Source: Desulfocarbo indianensis | GTDB lineage: Bacteria > Desulfobacterota > Desulfarculia > Desulfarculales > Desulfarculaceae | Assembly: GCA_001184205.1 (NCBI GenBank) | Contig: LBMP01000001.1 | Location: forward strand, 186,001-250,000 | Reading direction: 5' to 3' | DNA length: 64,000 nucleotides | Program-made: the position numbers and the translations under genes | Shown here: in pieces, positions 16,669 through 26,603 of the stretch | How positions within the stretch are numbered: the first letter of the stretch is position 1 | Layout of the letters: each line of letters opens with the position of its first letter | The notes under the pieces: model-generated | Seen by the model: the letters and a program-made list of their open reading frames with translations, nothing else | What the model was told of the DNA's origin: nothing | The model's database searches: none

Positions 16669-17643
16669 CTACAGGGTCTCTCCGCGGTAGAGCGCCTGCT
16701 CCTCCGCCACCAGCCTGGCCACCAGCTCGGGGAACTCCATGCCGTAATGCCAGCCCAGCTCACGGCGCGCCTTGGCGGGGTCGCCGTAGATGTCGCTGAT
16801 ATCGGAGGGCCGGGCCAGGCGGGGATCACTGGTCACGCGCTCGCGCCAATCCAGGCCCACTTCGGCGAAGGCCAGGCGGGTGAAATCCTCCAGGGAATGG
16901 GAGCGGCCCGTGGCGATCACGTAATCATCCGGCTTGTCCTGTTGCAGCATGAGCCACATGGCCCGCACGTAATGCGGGGCGTATCCCCAATCGCGCCGCA
17001 CCGAAAGATCGCCCAGGCTCAAGCGCTCCAGCGCGCCCCGGCTGATGGCCAAGGCGCCCGCGATGATTTTCTTGGTCACGAACTGCCCGCCCCGCAGGGC
17101 TGATTCGTGATTGAACAGGATGCCGCAGCAGGCGAACAGGCCGTAGCTTTCGCGGTAGTTCACCGTGGCCCAGTGGGCCGCGGCCTTGCTCACCGCATAG
17201 GGGCTCACCGGATGCAGGGCGGTCTCCTCGGTCACGGGCAGCGCCTGCACCCGGCCGAACATCTCGCTGGAGGAGGCGTGATAAAAGCGGGCGGCGGAGC
17301 GGGCTATGCGCAGGGCCTCCAGGAGGTTCAAGGTGCTCTGCACGTTGAACTCCATGGTGCCGATGGGCTGCTGGAAACTGAGCCCCACCGAGCTTTGCGC
17401 GGCCAGGTGATACACTTCCTGGGGGCCTTGCTGGCTCAGCACGGCGATGACGTTGGAAAGGTCCAAGAGGTTGACCGTGACGATCTCCACGCGGTCTTGG
17501 ACGCCCAGGGCCCTCAAGTTGCCCAGATCGGGATGGGTGGAATCCCTCACCAGGCCGCAGACGCGGTAGCCCTCGCCCAAAAGCAGGCGGCTGAGGTAAG
17601 CCCCGTCCTGGCCGGTGACTCCGGTGATCAAGGCCTTTTTCAT
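16669..17643 (-). CDS. gmd: GDP-mannose 4,6-dehydratase
   Basis: 324 residues of the extended SDR type. ITGVTGQDGAYLSRLLL (G-V-T-G-Q-D-G at 8-14) is the GMD-specific NADP loop; SSSEMFG (124-130) and YAVSK (Tyr149, Lys153) carry the catalytic residues, and RRDWGYAPHYVRAMWLMLQ is another GMD hallmark. It converts GDP-mannose to GDP-4-keto-6-deoxymannose, the precursor of GDP-rhamnose, GDP-fucose, GDP-perosamine and others. The ATG at 17643 has GGGGAAGGTGAG just upstream; the open frame continues over the neighbouring gene but has no family resemblance there. It is a little shorter than most GMDs. A dedicated second-step enzyme is not adjacent. Confidence 0.9.
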   Translation of the reverse strand: MKKALITGVTGQDGAYLSRLLLGEGYRVCGLVRDSTHPDLGNLRALGVQDRVEIVTVNLLDLSNVIAVLSQQGPQEVYHLAAQSSVGLSFQQPIGTMEFNVQSTLNLLEALRIARSAARFYHASSSEMFGRVQALPVTEETALHPVSPYAVSKAAAHWATVNYRESYGLFACCGILFNHESALRGGQFVTKKIIAGALAISRGALERLSLGDLSVRRDWGYAPHYVRAMWLMLQQDKPDDYVIATGRSHSLEDFTRLAFAEVGLDWRERVTSDPRLARPSDISDIYGDPAKARRELGWHYGMEFPELVARLVAEEQALYRGETL

Positions 17644-17648
17644 GGCTC

Positions 17649-18758
17649 TCACCTTCCCCCCCGCAGATCGGCGAGCAAAGGCTCGTACAGTTCCCGCCAA
17701 TGGGCCTGGGCCAGAACCGGCCAATCGTGACGCTTGACCGTCTCCAAGCCCCGCTCCACCATGGCCTCCCGCAGGCCGGCGTCCTCCATGATCCGCAAGC
17801 AGCCCCGGACCAGGCCCTCCAGGTCGTCCAACTCGGTCATGATGCCGTTCCTGCCGCTTTGGATCATGTCGGGCGCCATGCCCACCCTGGTGGTGACCAG
17901 GGGCACGCCGGTGGCCATGCCCTCGGGCAGGCTTTTGGGCCCGCCCTCTTCCCTGGCGGTGATCAGGTAGAGGTCCAGGCAATTATACAGAGCGCACAGC
18001 TCGCCCAGCTCCTTGGGGTAAAGATGCACGTAGCCCACCCCGGCCTTTTGCAGGCCCTTGATAACGAAGCCCCTGGCGGGCCCGGTCAGGAGCGCGAAAA
18101 CCCGGCGGCGCTTGGCCAGCTCGGCCACCACCTCCACGAACAAATCCGGCCCCTTTATGAGCTTGGGCTTGTCGCCGTCGCCCCAGCCCTCGCCGTCCTT
18201 TTGAAAGGAGCCGATGCAGAACGCGTCCGCGGGTATGCCCAACTTGGCGCGCAGCTTTTGGCGCTCCGCCGGCGGCAGGGGATAAAAATCCTGGCGCGAG
18301 GTGCCCAGGGGTATGAGCCGCAATTTCTCCCGGGGGATGCCCCAGCCGGCCAGGCGCTCTTGCATGATGCCGCAGGCGGTGACCACCCTGGCCAGGCGGC
18401 CCTGCTCCTTGAGCAGCTTTTCCAGATTGCGCCGCATGTCCCCGCCCATTTCCGGATAGCCGTGATAGCAGGTGGCCACCAGGCTGTTGTCCGCATGAGC
18501 GTAATCCACCGCGCCCGCGAAGGCGCCCAAAGAACCGAAATGCAGCAATTGCCCGCGCAGGCCGCGGGGGCTGTCTTCCAGCCTGCCCTTCAACCGGGGG
18601 GCGATGGGGGCCAGATGGCGCAGCAGGTATTCGCCCTCCCGTTTGATGACCCAATCCAGGTCTTCCACGATATAGAAAAGCCCGCGGCTTCCCAGGCTGG
18701 CCAGCCTGCGGCGCAGAATTTCGCCCGCCAAGCGGACCCGATCCGTCCATATGCTCAT
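17649..18758 (-). CDS. GT4-like glycosyltransferase
   Basis: 369 residues. The C-terminal half has IGSFQKDGEGW, KLIKGPDLFVEVVAEL and REEGGPKSLPEGMATGVPLV, a GT4-type donor domain with the usual E-G-G-P-x-x-L-P-E-x-M pattern. The N-terminal domain opens with FYIVEDLDWVIKREGEYLL, which occurs in a subgroup of O-antigen transferases. It is cytoplasmic and probably membrane-associated. It starts 18 nt after the stop of the helical-repeat protein and ends 5 nt before gmd, so it is in the same operon. Donor and acceptor are unknown. Confidence 0.82.
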   Translation of the reverse strand: MSIWTDRVRLAGEILRRRLASLGSRGLFYIVEDLDWVIKREGEYLLRHLAPIAPRLKGRLEDSPRGLRGQLLHFGSLGAFAGAVDYAHADNSLVATCYHGYPEMGGDMRRNLEKLLKEQGRLARVVTACGIMQERLAGWGIPREKLRLIPLGTSRQDFYPLPPAERQKLRAKLGIPADAFCIGSFQKDGEGWGDGDKPKLIKGPDLFVEVVAELAKRRRVFALLTGPARGFVIKGLQKAGVGYVHLYPKELGELCALYNCLDLYLITAREEGGPKSLPEGMATGVPLVTTRVGMAPDMIQSGRNGIMTELDDLEGLVRGCLRIMEDAGLREAMVERGLETVKRHDWPVLAQAHWRELYEPLLADLRGGR

Positions 18759-18776
18759 GATGACTATCCGCCGCCG

Positions 18777-19913
18777 TCAGGGCTTGATGACCCGCCAGCC
18801 CAGGTCGTGGTAATCCAGAATCGCCGCGATCATGCTCAGCGCCCAGATCAGGAGCAGGCTGCCGTGCATGTCGCTCTCGGCCAGGCCCTTGCTTATGGTC
18901 AAGCCATAATAACCCACCTGGGCGCGGCCGATATAGTAGGAGAGGCCGCCGTCGGGGTTTTGGTGCCGCCGTATCATTTCCAAAACCTGCAAGCAGCGCT
19001 CCTGCACCTCGCCCAGGCGGTGCCGGGTCTGCTGCAGGCAGCGGTAAAGCACATAGACCCAATCCACCAGGTGGCAGCCCTCCGAGGGCGGCAATTCCAG
19101 CAAGCAGGTGTCGATAAGCTTTTCCGGCAGGTGTATGGGCCGCTCCAGCCAATCCAGGGCGGTGAGCACCTTCATGGCCCCGTTGATCAACTGGCCGCGC
19201 TCGGGCAGCCCGCCCTGGAAATAGGCCCCGCTCTCCGCGTCCACCAGGGCCGCCAGGAAACCGTATTCCTCGTCGCAGAGCTTTTCGACCTGGCCGGCCT
19301 CCAGCCGGGCCGGGCCCTGGGTGCGGATGAAGGCCGCCAGATGGCAGGACTGGGCTCCCGCGCCCCAGGGCGCGTGCCAGGGAAGGCGCTCCAGCCAGGC
19401 TTTAACGCCGTCCGCGCTTTGGGGAAAAGCCAAATAGGGATGCGCGGGTTTGGCCCCCACCTCCAGCAGGGTGCAGATGGCCTGCTTGGTTTCGGCGATG
19501 ATGGCGCGCTGGGGATCGGTCAAATCCCTGGGGGTGCGCAGCCGGTGATTCAGCTTGGCGCGCCAATTGAATCCGCGCAGGGCGTTTTGGATCACCGGCG
19601 GATCCAGGAAGGCGTGCCGGGACATGGGCTCGCCGGGCAGGCCTTCCGCGCTCTGGAAGGACTTGATGTAGTCCAGCCAGGCCCGCTGCTCCTCGGGAGC
19701 CAAGGCCTCCCACCGGCCCAGGATGTAATGCAGCTTGAGCGCGAAGCAGCTATAGCCCAAACCCGCCCGCCGGCCGTCGCGGGTCGCCCCTTGCAGGCAG
19801 GGCAGAAACCGGCCCGGCTCGCCGGGCCGCGCCAGCTTGCCGAGAAAAGCGGCGATTTGCGGACCCAGGCCCCGCAACCAATCGCGCTGCTCTTGGTTTA
19901 GCTGCCCGGCCAT
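18777..19913 (-). CDS. Unrecognised protein with alpha/alpha-toroid-like helical repeats
   Basis: 378 residues with no signal peptide and no clear membrane span. Stretches such as WLDYIKSFQSAEG, MIRRHQNPDGGLSYYI and YVLYRCLQQTRHRL recall the helical pairs with Q-x-x-D-G-G turns of the prenyltransferase/squalene-cyclase alpha/alpha-toroid superfamily. The D-x-D-D catalytic motif of cyclases is not evident, so an enzymatic role is not supported. The protein sits between two glycosyltransferase genes in the same direction, suggesting it acts on or recognises the glycan or a lipid carrier. I cannot assign a function. The ATG at 19913 is the natural start. Confidence 0.6.
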   Translation of the reverse strand: MAGQLNQEQRDWLRGLGPQIAAFLGKLARPGEPGRFLPCLQGATRDGRRAGLGYSCFALKLHYILGRWEALAPEEQRAWLDYIKSFQSAEGLPGEPMSRHAFLDPPVIQNALRGFNWRAKLNHRLRTPRDLTDPQRAIIAETKQAICTLLEVGAKPAHPYLAFPQSADGVKAWLERLPWHAPWGAGAQSCHLAAFIRTQGPARLEAGQVEKLCDEEYGFLAALVDAESGAYFQGGLPERGQLINGAMKVLTALDWLERPIHLPEKLIDTCLLELPPSEGCHLVDWVYVLYRCLQQTRHRLGEVQERCLQVLEMIRRHQNPDGGLSYYIGRAQVGYYGLTISKGLAESDMHGSLLLIWALSMIAAILDYHDLGWRVIKP

Positions 19914-19965
19914 TTATTCGACCCGTTTGCGATAATGTTTTTGTGCGGCCATTCCTTGGACTCCG

Positions 19966-20991
19966 CTATCTGCCGGCCAGTACCTTGGCCGCCCACCAGG
20001 GCCGCGACCAGAAGCGCCGCTTGGCCATGAGCTGGGATTTTCTCTGGGTGAGCGCCAAAAACAGGTCCAAGTACTCCTGGCACATGCGCTGGGACACATG
20101 GGGGTATTGCGCCAGGCGGGCCCGCCATTTTTCGTGTTCCGCCAGCATGGCCCGCAGGGACTGCTCGAAATCGCTCTCGTCAAAGGCGATGCCGAAGCCT
20201 TGGCAATATTCGGGCAGGGCTCCGCTGCGGCGGTAGAGCAGAGGCAGGCCGCACAGGGCGCCCTCGATGTGATGCATGCCGGCGGGCTCGTTGATGGCCG
20301 CGGTGAGATAAATGTCGTGCCGGCGCAGCTCGGCGGCCAGCTCTTCGCCGCCCAGGGGCTCCATCACCCGGCAGTGGGGCAGGGCGCGGCCTTGGGGCGG
20401 GTTGCCCAAATAAGTGAAGCACAGCTTGTCCGACCACTCGGGGCGGGCCAGCAGGCTGTCCAGCCTTTCATAGATATCCCAGCCCTTGTTGGGATGGTCG
20501 CTCCAATGGTGGGTCACCAGGCTCAGCCTGCCGGAGCGCTCCCTGGCCGGGGCGGGCTTCCACAGGGAGGCGTCGCCGCCGTTTAAGATAACGCTGGTTT
20601 CGTCGCGGTCGTAACCCCAGCGGCGGTAGGTCTCCCAAAGCCACTGGCTGATGAATATGGTGTGGTCGGCCACCAGGTTGGCGTTGATGCGGAAGCGGTT
20701 GAACTCGCCCGAGGCCTGGCCCTTGGTTTCGCTGGAGTTGTTCACCCGGTGCGCCACCACGGCCTTGGAATTGGTGAACAGCAGGTAGCGCAGAATCTGC
20801 CGGTGGTTGAAAGCGCTGACCTTGAGCTTGGGGTCGGGCTCGGTGAGCAGTATCAGATCCAGCTCCGGGTCGGACAGGTCAAAGCTGACCTGATGCCCGG
20901 CCTGGCTCAGGTGGTCGGCCAGGGAGCGGGCGAACTGATTGCCGCCGCCCCAGGGGCCGGGTTGGATATTGCTGCCCATGCTGATCTTCAT
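19966..20991 (-). CDS. GT4-like glycosyltransferase, divergent
   Basis: 341 residues. The N-terminus MKISMGSNIQPGPWGGGNQF contains a glycine-rich acceptor loop; later come VILNGGDASLWKP and TAAINEPAGMHHIEGALCGL, resembling the donor-binding E-G-x-x-x-G region of GT-B enzymes. The overall match to GT4 is partial. It is the first gene of the large minus-strand operon that runs down to 11353 and diverges from the GT4 gene at 21058 across a 66-bp spacer, which must hold both promoters; I could not identify hexamers with confidence. Confidence 0.75.
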   Translation of the reverse strand: MKISMGSNIQPGPWGGGNQFARSLADHLSQAGHQVSFDLSDPELDLILLTEPDPKLKVSAFNHRQILRYLLFTNSKAVVAHRVNNSSETKGQASGEFNRFRINANLVADHTIFISQWLWETYRRWGYDRDETSVILNGGDASLWKPAPARERSGRLSLVTHHWSDHPNKGWDIYERLDSLLARPEWSDKLCFTYLGNPPQGRALPHCRVMEPLGGEELAAELRRHDIYLTAAINEPAGMHHIEGALCGLPLLYRRSGALPEYCQGFGIAFDESDFEQSLRAMLAEHEKWRARLAQYPHVSQRMCQEYLDLFLALTQRKSQLMAKRRFWSRPWWAAKVLAGR

Positions 20992-21057
20992 GACCCTACG
21001 GCTTTCTCGGCGACATCCTTCTTGCCTAAGCCCGTTAAAAAGGCTAGCTTTGGCTGC

Positions 21058-22197
21058 ATGGCCGCCGGGAAGAAAATAACTCTTCTGCTGCGTTCGCTGG
21101 ACCGGGGCGGAGCCGAACGCCAGGCCGTTGGCTTGGCCCTGGGCCTGCTCAAGCGCAATATACCGGTGAGCGTGGTCCTCTTCTACCCCGGCGGGGCCTT
21201 GGCCCCGGACCTGAGCAGGGCCGGGGTGCCGCTACTCTGCCCCGGCAAAGCCGGGCGCTGGGACCTGGCCGCCTTCCTGCCCCGCCTGGCGCGGACCATC
21301 CGCGCCGAGAATCCGGCGGCGCTTTATTCCTTTTTAGAGACGCCCAACCTGGCCGCCTCCCTGCTGCGGCCGTTTCTGGGCGGGATCAAGCTGGTCTGGG
21401 GCGTGCGGGCCTCCAACATGGACCTGCGCCGCTACGGCTGGTTTCCCCGCCTCAACTTCCGCCTGAACTGCCTGTTATCCCGCCGGGCCGATCTTATCAT
21501 CGCCAACAGTTTCGCGGGCCGGGACCTGGTGGTTTCCCAGGGCTACCCCGGGGAGCGCCTGGCGGTGGTGCCCAACGGAATCGATACCGAGCGTTTCCAG
21601 CCGGACCCGCCGGCGGGCCGTTGCCAGCGGCTGGCCTGGGGCGTGGGCGCGGAGGAAAAGCTCATCGGCCTGGTGGGCCGCCTGGATCCCATGAAGGACC
21701 ACGACACCTTCCTGCGGGCGGCGGCGCTATGCGGTGAGGCGCCGGAGTTGCGCTTCGTCTGCGTGGGACATGGCGCAAAGGCCGAGCAAACCAGGCTGCG
21801 TGATCTGGCCGCGTCCCTGGGGCTGCCGGAGAAAGTCATTTGGGCCGGGCCCTCGGACCATATGCCCGCCGTGTACAACGCCCTGGACCTGCTCAGCCTG
21901 GCCTCGGCCTATGGCGAGGGCTTTTCCAACGCGGTGGGCGAGGCCATGGCCTGCGGCGTCAATTGCGTGGTGAGCCAGGTGGGCGATTCCGCGCTTTTGG
22001 TGGAGGGCCTGGGTCTGACGGTGCCGCCCGGCGATCCGCCGGCCCTGGCCCAAGCCTGGCGGCGGGCGCTGGCCCCGTCGCCCCCGGAGCGCGAAAAAAC
22101 CGGCGCTCTCTTGCGCCAGCGAATTCTGGAGAATTACTCGCTGGATAAAATGGTGGACGCCACCCTGGCGGCGATCTATGCCTTGCCGGGGGGTTAA
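21058..22197 (+). CDS. GT4 family glycosyltransferase
   Basis: 379 residues. KITLLLRSLDRGGAERQAVG is the G-G-A-E-R acceptor loop of family 4; VGRLDPMKDHDTFLRAAALC and YGEGFSNAVGEAMACGVN give the donor site. It is the only plus-strand gene in a long minus-strand stretch. The ATG at 21058 is chosen because homology begins there, although the frame is open for a further 130 codons upstream over the neighbour; the ribosome site (AAGG about 14 nt before) is weak. Its TAA overlaps the TAA of the convergent gene at 22194. Confidence 0.87.
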   Translation: MAAGKKITLLLRSLDRGGAERQAVGLALGLLKRNIPVSVVLFYPGGALAPDLSRAGVPLLCPGKAGRWDLAAFLPRLARTIRAENPAALYSFLETPNLAASLLRPFLGGIKLVWGVRASNMDLRRYGWFPRLNFRLNCLLSRRADLIIANSFAGRDLVVSQGYPGERLAVVPNGIDTERFQPDPPAGRCQRLAWGVGAEEKLIGLVGRLDPMKDHDTFLRAAALCGEAPELRFVCVGHGAKAEQTRLRDLAASLGLPEKVIWAGPSDHMPAVYNALDLLSLASAYGEGFSNAVGEAMACGVNCVVSQVGDSALLVEGLGLTVPPGDPPALAQAWRRALAPSPPEREKTGALLRQRILENYSLDKMVDATLAAIYALPGG

Positions 22198-23291
22198 GCC
22201 AAACGCATGGCCTGGCGCAGGTGCTCGGCCAACTGGCCGGCCATGTGTCCGCTGTTGTAAATCCGCTCCACGCTCGCACGAGCCGCCCTGCCCAGGCGCT
22301 GGGCCAAGGCCCGGTCCTCTCGCAGTTTGTCGATGGCCTCCCGCAATTCTTGGGCGTTGCCCGGCTCCACCAAGAGGCAGTTCTCGCCGTGCCGCATGCC
22401 CTGGGGGTCCCAGAGGCCTTGAAACCTGGTAACAATGGTGGCCTTGCCGCAGGCCATGGCCTGCAAGGCCGAGCTTTGCCCGGTGGGCTGGGCCACGTCT
22501 TGCAGAGTTATGGCCACCACGGCGGCCCGGCGGTAGAGCTCCCTCAATTCCAGGACCGTGAACTGGGAGCCCACCTCCACCTGGGGCCCCCTGGCCCCGG
22601 CCAAGGGCAGGCGGGTGACGATCTTGAGCGGCAGGTCGCCCGCCGCCCCTAGAAGCGTGTCGTAATCGCGGCCCAAGTCGCTGCCCGCGCTGAACACGTA
22701 ATCCTGATCCGGCTCGTTGCCCGGCGTCCAGAAATCCTGGTCCACCCCGAACTGCAGGCAATGCACCCGGTCCGGCTCCAGGTCCAGTTCCTTCAGCAAA
22801 GGCTGCGCCGCGCCCTCGCCCAACACCAGCACCCGTTCCGCCGCCCGCAGATAGCGCGAGTAGGCCCGGCGAAAGCTTTCCCGCAAGCGCCCCGGGGGCA
22901 TGGCCGCCAGGCGGTCGCTCAAGCCCTGGCTGAGGTAGACCAGGGGCGTGCGCAAACGGCCCAGGGCCTTGAGCCGGGCCACCGGCAAGCCGCAGGCGTC
23001 GGTGGTGGTGAAGACGACCCCGGCCGCGGCAAGCTCGCTTTGGTGAATCTGGGCCAGGTGCCACAGGAAGCCCATGCGCAAGCGCCGGGAAATGTATCCC
23101 TCCGCCGGCTTCCACAAGCGGCGCCGCCAGCCGCCCTCGCCCAAGCCGCCTTCCAGGAACGAGGTGGCGAAGCCGTGGGCCTCCAGATGATTGCGCCCGT
23201 ATAGCATCTCATCCGGCCCCGTGCCGGCCTGGTGGTCGCGCTCACGGGCGGTTCCGTTGCGGCGGTAAAAAAACAGGGCTTGGGGTTTCAT
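22194..23291 (-). CDS. GT4-like glycosyltransferase
   Basis: 365 residues. The N-terminal ALFFYRRNGTARERDHQ is unusual, but the C-terminal half is GT-B-like: DYVFSAGSDLGRDYDTLL, AVVAITLQDVAQPTGQSSAL with AMACGKATIV, and NCLLVEPGNAQELREAI. It probably adds one sugar of the glycan in the cytoplasm. It follows a methyltransferase gene by about 127 nt on the same strand and meets the plus-strand GT4 gene tail to tail with overlapping stop codons. Donor unknown. Confidence 0.78.
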   Translation of the reverse strand: MKPQALFFYRRNGTARERDHQAGTGPDEMLYGRNHLEAHGFATSFLEGGLGEGGWRRRLWKPAEGYISRRLRMGFLWHLAQIHQSELAAAGVVFTTTDACGLPVARLKALGRLRTPLVYLSQGLSDRLAAMPPGRLRESFRRAYSRYLRAAERVLVLGEGAAQPLLKELDLEPDRVHCLQFGVDQDFWTPGNEPDQDYVFSAGSDLGRDYDTLLGAAGDLPLKIVTRLPLAGARGPQVEVGSQFTVLELRELYRRAAVVAITLQDVAQPTGQSSALQAMACGKATIVTRFQGLWDPQGMRHGENCLLVEPGNAQELREAIDKLREDRALAQRLGRAARASVERIYNSGHMAGQLAEHLRQAMRLA

Positions 23292-23418
23292 ATGGTCATG
23301 TGTCCAGCTCGCGGAATCATCGCGTCGCTAAGGCGTCCCGGCCACAGCGCCCAGGCCAGTCGGGCCGCTTTTAGCCTTCCGCCAGCAACGCCGAGGTGAA
23401 TAAGAGCAAAGAGCAAGG

Positions 23419-24369
23419 TCAAGCGTGATAGGGATTGCGGCTCAAGTGATAGATGGACCAGCCGCGGCGGCTCAGGGAATCCAGTATTTCTTCTCCCGGA
23501 GTTTCCTTGAACAATATCATGCTCACCACGTTGGGATCTTTCAGCCCCAGCTTGCCCAGCAAGTCTCTCCAGAGAATGGTGAGCCTGATCTTGCGGTAGG
23601 CCTTTGATTTCCATGAAGCCGGGGCCAGCTCGCCGCCTTTCAGATAAAAGTCGTTGAACCGCTTGAAGGCTATGATCGGCAAGTCCAAGGACAAAGCCAC
23701 CTTGGTGAACTCACTGATGGAGATTTTATATACGTGGCAGCCGGGGCTCTCATAGCCGCCCGCCACGAAGTATTCCCCCCGCCGCAGGCCGCGTTTGGCC
23801 AGCCTGCCCTTGCTGAGCGCGTTGATGACCTTGCGCGAAAGCGGGTTGATCAGAAGCCGTCTTTTCAGGGCTTCCTTGGCCCTGGCCGTCCAGGGCTGCT
23901 TCTTGTCCACCGGCTCGATCATGACCACCGCCTTGCGCGCCACCCGCAGCATTTCATACAAGGCGATAAAGGGCCTTGGAAAGTGATGGAAACACTCCTT
24001 GCCGAAAGCCACATCGAAGCTTTCGTTCTCCAGGGAAAGCTTCTCCGCGTTCTCAACCCGGTAGGATTCGATGAGTCCGCGCCGGCAAGCCTCCTTGAGC
24101 AAGGTTTCGGATATGTCCGAAGGCACCGCCTTGCTGACGCCTTTTCTTCTCAATACTTGGGAATCCAGCCCAAAGCGGCCGTCGCCTATGGTGAACCACT
24201 TGCCATGGTGCCAGGGAGCCAGGATATCGACCACCTCGTACATCCTGCGATGACGCCAGCTGTCGGCGGTGTTCTGATCAAACCAGGATTCTTGAATTTC
24301 GGAGTGATCCTGTCTGTCCTTGTCATAGTGTTCGCTGTGGGCAGTGTAGGTTTTTTCCAAGATATCCAT
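23419..24369 (-). CDS. SAM-dependent methyltransferase, divergent motif I
   Basis: 316 residues. The core has WFTIGDGRFGLDSQVLRRKG where the usual G-x-G-x-G loop is replaced by G-D-G-R-F-G, then SLENESFDVAFGKECFHHFP and RPFIALYEMLRVARKAVVMI, the pattern of Methyltransf_11 proteins. The N-terminus KTYTAHSEHYDKDRQDH is shared by several O-antigen methyltransferases. The ATG at 24369 has AGAGGATCAAA before it; the frame extends upstream but only over neighbouring non-homologous sequence. Probably a glycan O-methyltransferase; the altered SAM loop makes activity less certain. Confidence 0.75.
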   Translation of the reverse strand: MDILEKTYTAHSEHYDKDRQDHSEIQESWFDQNTADSWRHRRMYEVVDILAPWHHGKWFTIGDGRFGLDSQVLRRKGVSKAVPSDISETLLKEACRRGLIESYRVENAEKLSLENESFDVAFGKECFHHFPRPFIALYEMLRVARKAVVMIEPVDKKQPWTARAKEALKRRLLINPLSRKVINALSKGRLAKRGLRRGEYFVAGGYESPGCHVYKISISEFTKVALSLDLPIIAFKRFNDFYLKGGELAPASWKSKAYRKIRLTILWRDLLGKLGLKDPNVVSMILFKETPGEEILDSLSRRGWSIYHLSRNPYHA

Positions 24370-24431
24370 TTTGATCCTCTTGAGCCTGGGCCTTATGGCC
24401 TTGGCAGGGCGGGCGGCCGCCAGGGGCCGCC

Positions 24432-25376
<945 letters not shown>

Positions 25377-25576
25377 TATGTTTCGAATCAGTCGCGCCCG
25401 CTCCGCGTGCCAAGCCCTGGCTGTGGCGATCAGGATTCAGGAGCGGCCACGCAATAAATTTTAGCCTTCTCTGGCTGATCGGGCCTGAGTTGGCAATGCC
25501 GTGATGCCCGCCTTTTATGGCGGAAAACGAACCAAGCCGACGTTTTTCGCCACTGGACCCTGCGATTGCCGGGGAG

Positions 25577-26581
25577 CTATTTCCGGTTCTGCGTCTCTGG
25601 CGTTTTCGCCCAGGGCTGGCCGCATCCATCGTCCACCGGCTCCACATTACGGCCTTCGCGAATCCAGTACAAAGGCCGCCGCTGTCCCTGCTCGAAAATC
25701 TTGCCGATGTAAAGACCGACTATGGCCAACGAGTAAAGCACCAAGCCGGTGAAAAACACCAACAGCACCACCAGGGAGGTCCAGCCGGGCACCGTGACGT
25801 CGAAAACGTAATGATCCAAAAGCGCCTTGATCAGATAGGCCAGGCTGATGATCCAAAGCGTAATGGCGATCACGTGGAGGAACTTCAAAGGCGCCGAGGA
25901 AAAAGTGAGGATGCCGTCCAGGGCAAAGGCTATCATCTTGGACAAGGAGAATTTCGTGCTTCCCGCGTAGCGCCGGTCGCGCCGGTAGGGCATCACATGT
26001 TGCCGGAAGCCCAGGGTGGCGTAAATCCCGCGTAAAAACTTGTGCCGCTCACGAAAGCGACAGGCCACTTGCTGGACCTGCCGGGTAAAGGCCCTGAAGT
26101 CGCCCACGTTCTCCACCAGGCCCTTGATGCCCAGGTAGGTCATGAATTTGTAAAACGCCCGCGCGGTGAGCAGCTTGAACCTGCTTTCGCCATCCCGGCT
26201 CGCGCGCTGCATTTGGATTATGTCGTAGCCTTCTTCAATTTTCAGCTTGATCGCCGGGATCAACTCGGGGCTGTCCTGCAAATCCGCGTCCATGGTTACG
26301 ATCAGGTCGGCATCCGCGTGATCCACGCCCGCGCTGAGGGCGATCTGGTGGCCGAAATTGGCGGCCAGGTGCAACACCTTCACCCGTCGGTCCTGGGCGG
26401 CCAAACCGTCCAGCAATGCCGCGCTGCGGTCCGTGCTGCCGTCATTGACCAACAGGAACTCGAACTCCGCTTCGGGGAGGCTGTCGGCCACGGCGGAGAG
26501 CCGGCGATAAAATTCCGGCAGCACTGCCTCTTCGTTGAAGACCGGCGCCACTACCGCGATTTTATTGATTGTCATTGGCAT
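25577..26581 (-). CDS. Polyprenyl-phosphate glycosyltransferase, GtrB/DPM-like
   Basis: 334 residues. AVVAPVFNEEAVLPEFYRRL, LLVNDGSTDRSAALL and VTMDADLQDSPELIP (D-A-D) are followed by two C-terminal membrane helices (about 235-255 and 270-295), exactly the GtrB/ArnC/YkcC layout. These enzymes place glucose, aminoarabinose or similar sugars onto undecaprenyl phosphate. It is immediately downstream of a GT-C membrane protein (26604-28286), the expected user of such a donor. The initiator may be either of two ATGs (26581 or 26575). The sugar is unknown. Confidence 0.87.
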   Translation of the reverse strand: MPMTINKIAVVAPVFNEEAVLPEFYRRLSAVADSLPEAEFEFLLVNDGSTDRSAALLDGLAAQDRRVKVLHLAANFGHQIALSAGVDHADADLIVTMDADLQDSPELIPAIKLKIEEGYDIIQMQRASRDGESRFKLLTARAFYKFMTYLGIKGLVENVGDFRAFTRQVQQVACRFRERHKFLRGIYATLGFRQHVMPYRRDRRYAGSTKFSLSKMIAFALDGILTFSSAPLKFLHVIAITLWIISLAYLIKALLDHYVFDVTVPGWTSLVVLLVFFTGLVLYSLAIVGLYIGKIFEQGQRRPLYWIREGRNVEPVDDGCGQPWAKTPETQNRK

Positions 26582-26603
26582 GGGTTTCCAAAGGCAATGG
26601 CTC

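Noticed and set aside
17700-19901. A 733-codon open frame on the plus strand
   Set aside because: It runs antisense over a GT4 gene and the helical-repeat gene, is rich in Gln, Ala, Gly and His, and shows no domain; a typical shadow in GC-rich DNA.
21727-23115. A 462-codon frame on the minus strand
   Set aside because: It overlaps two glycosyltransferase genes in another frame and consists of Gly/Arg/Pro/Ala-rich sequence without motifs.
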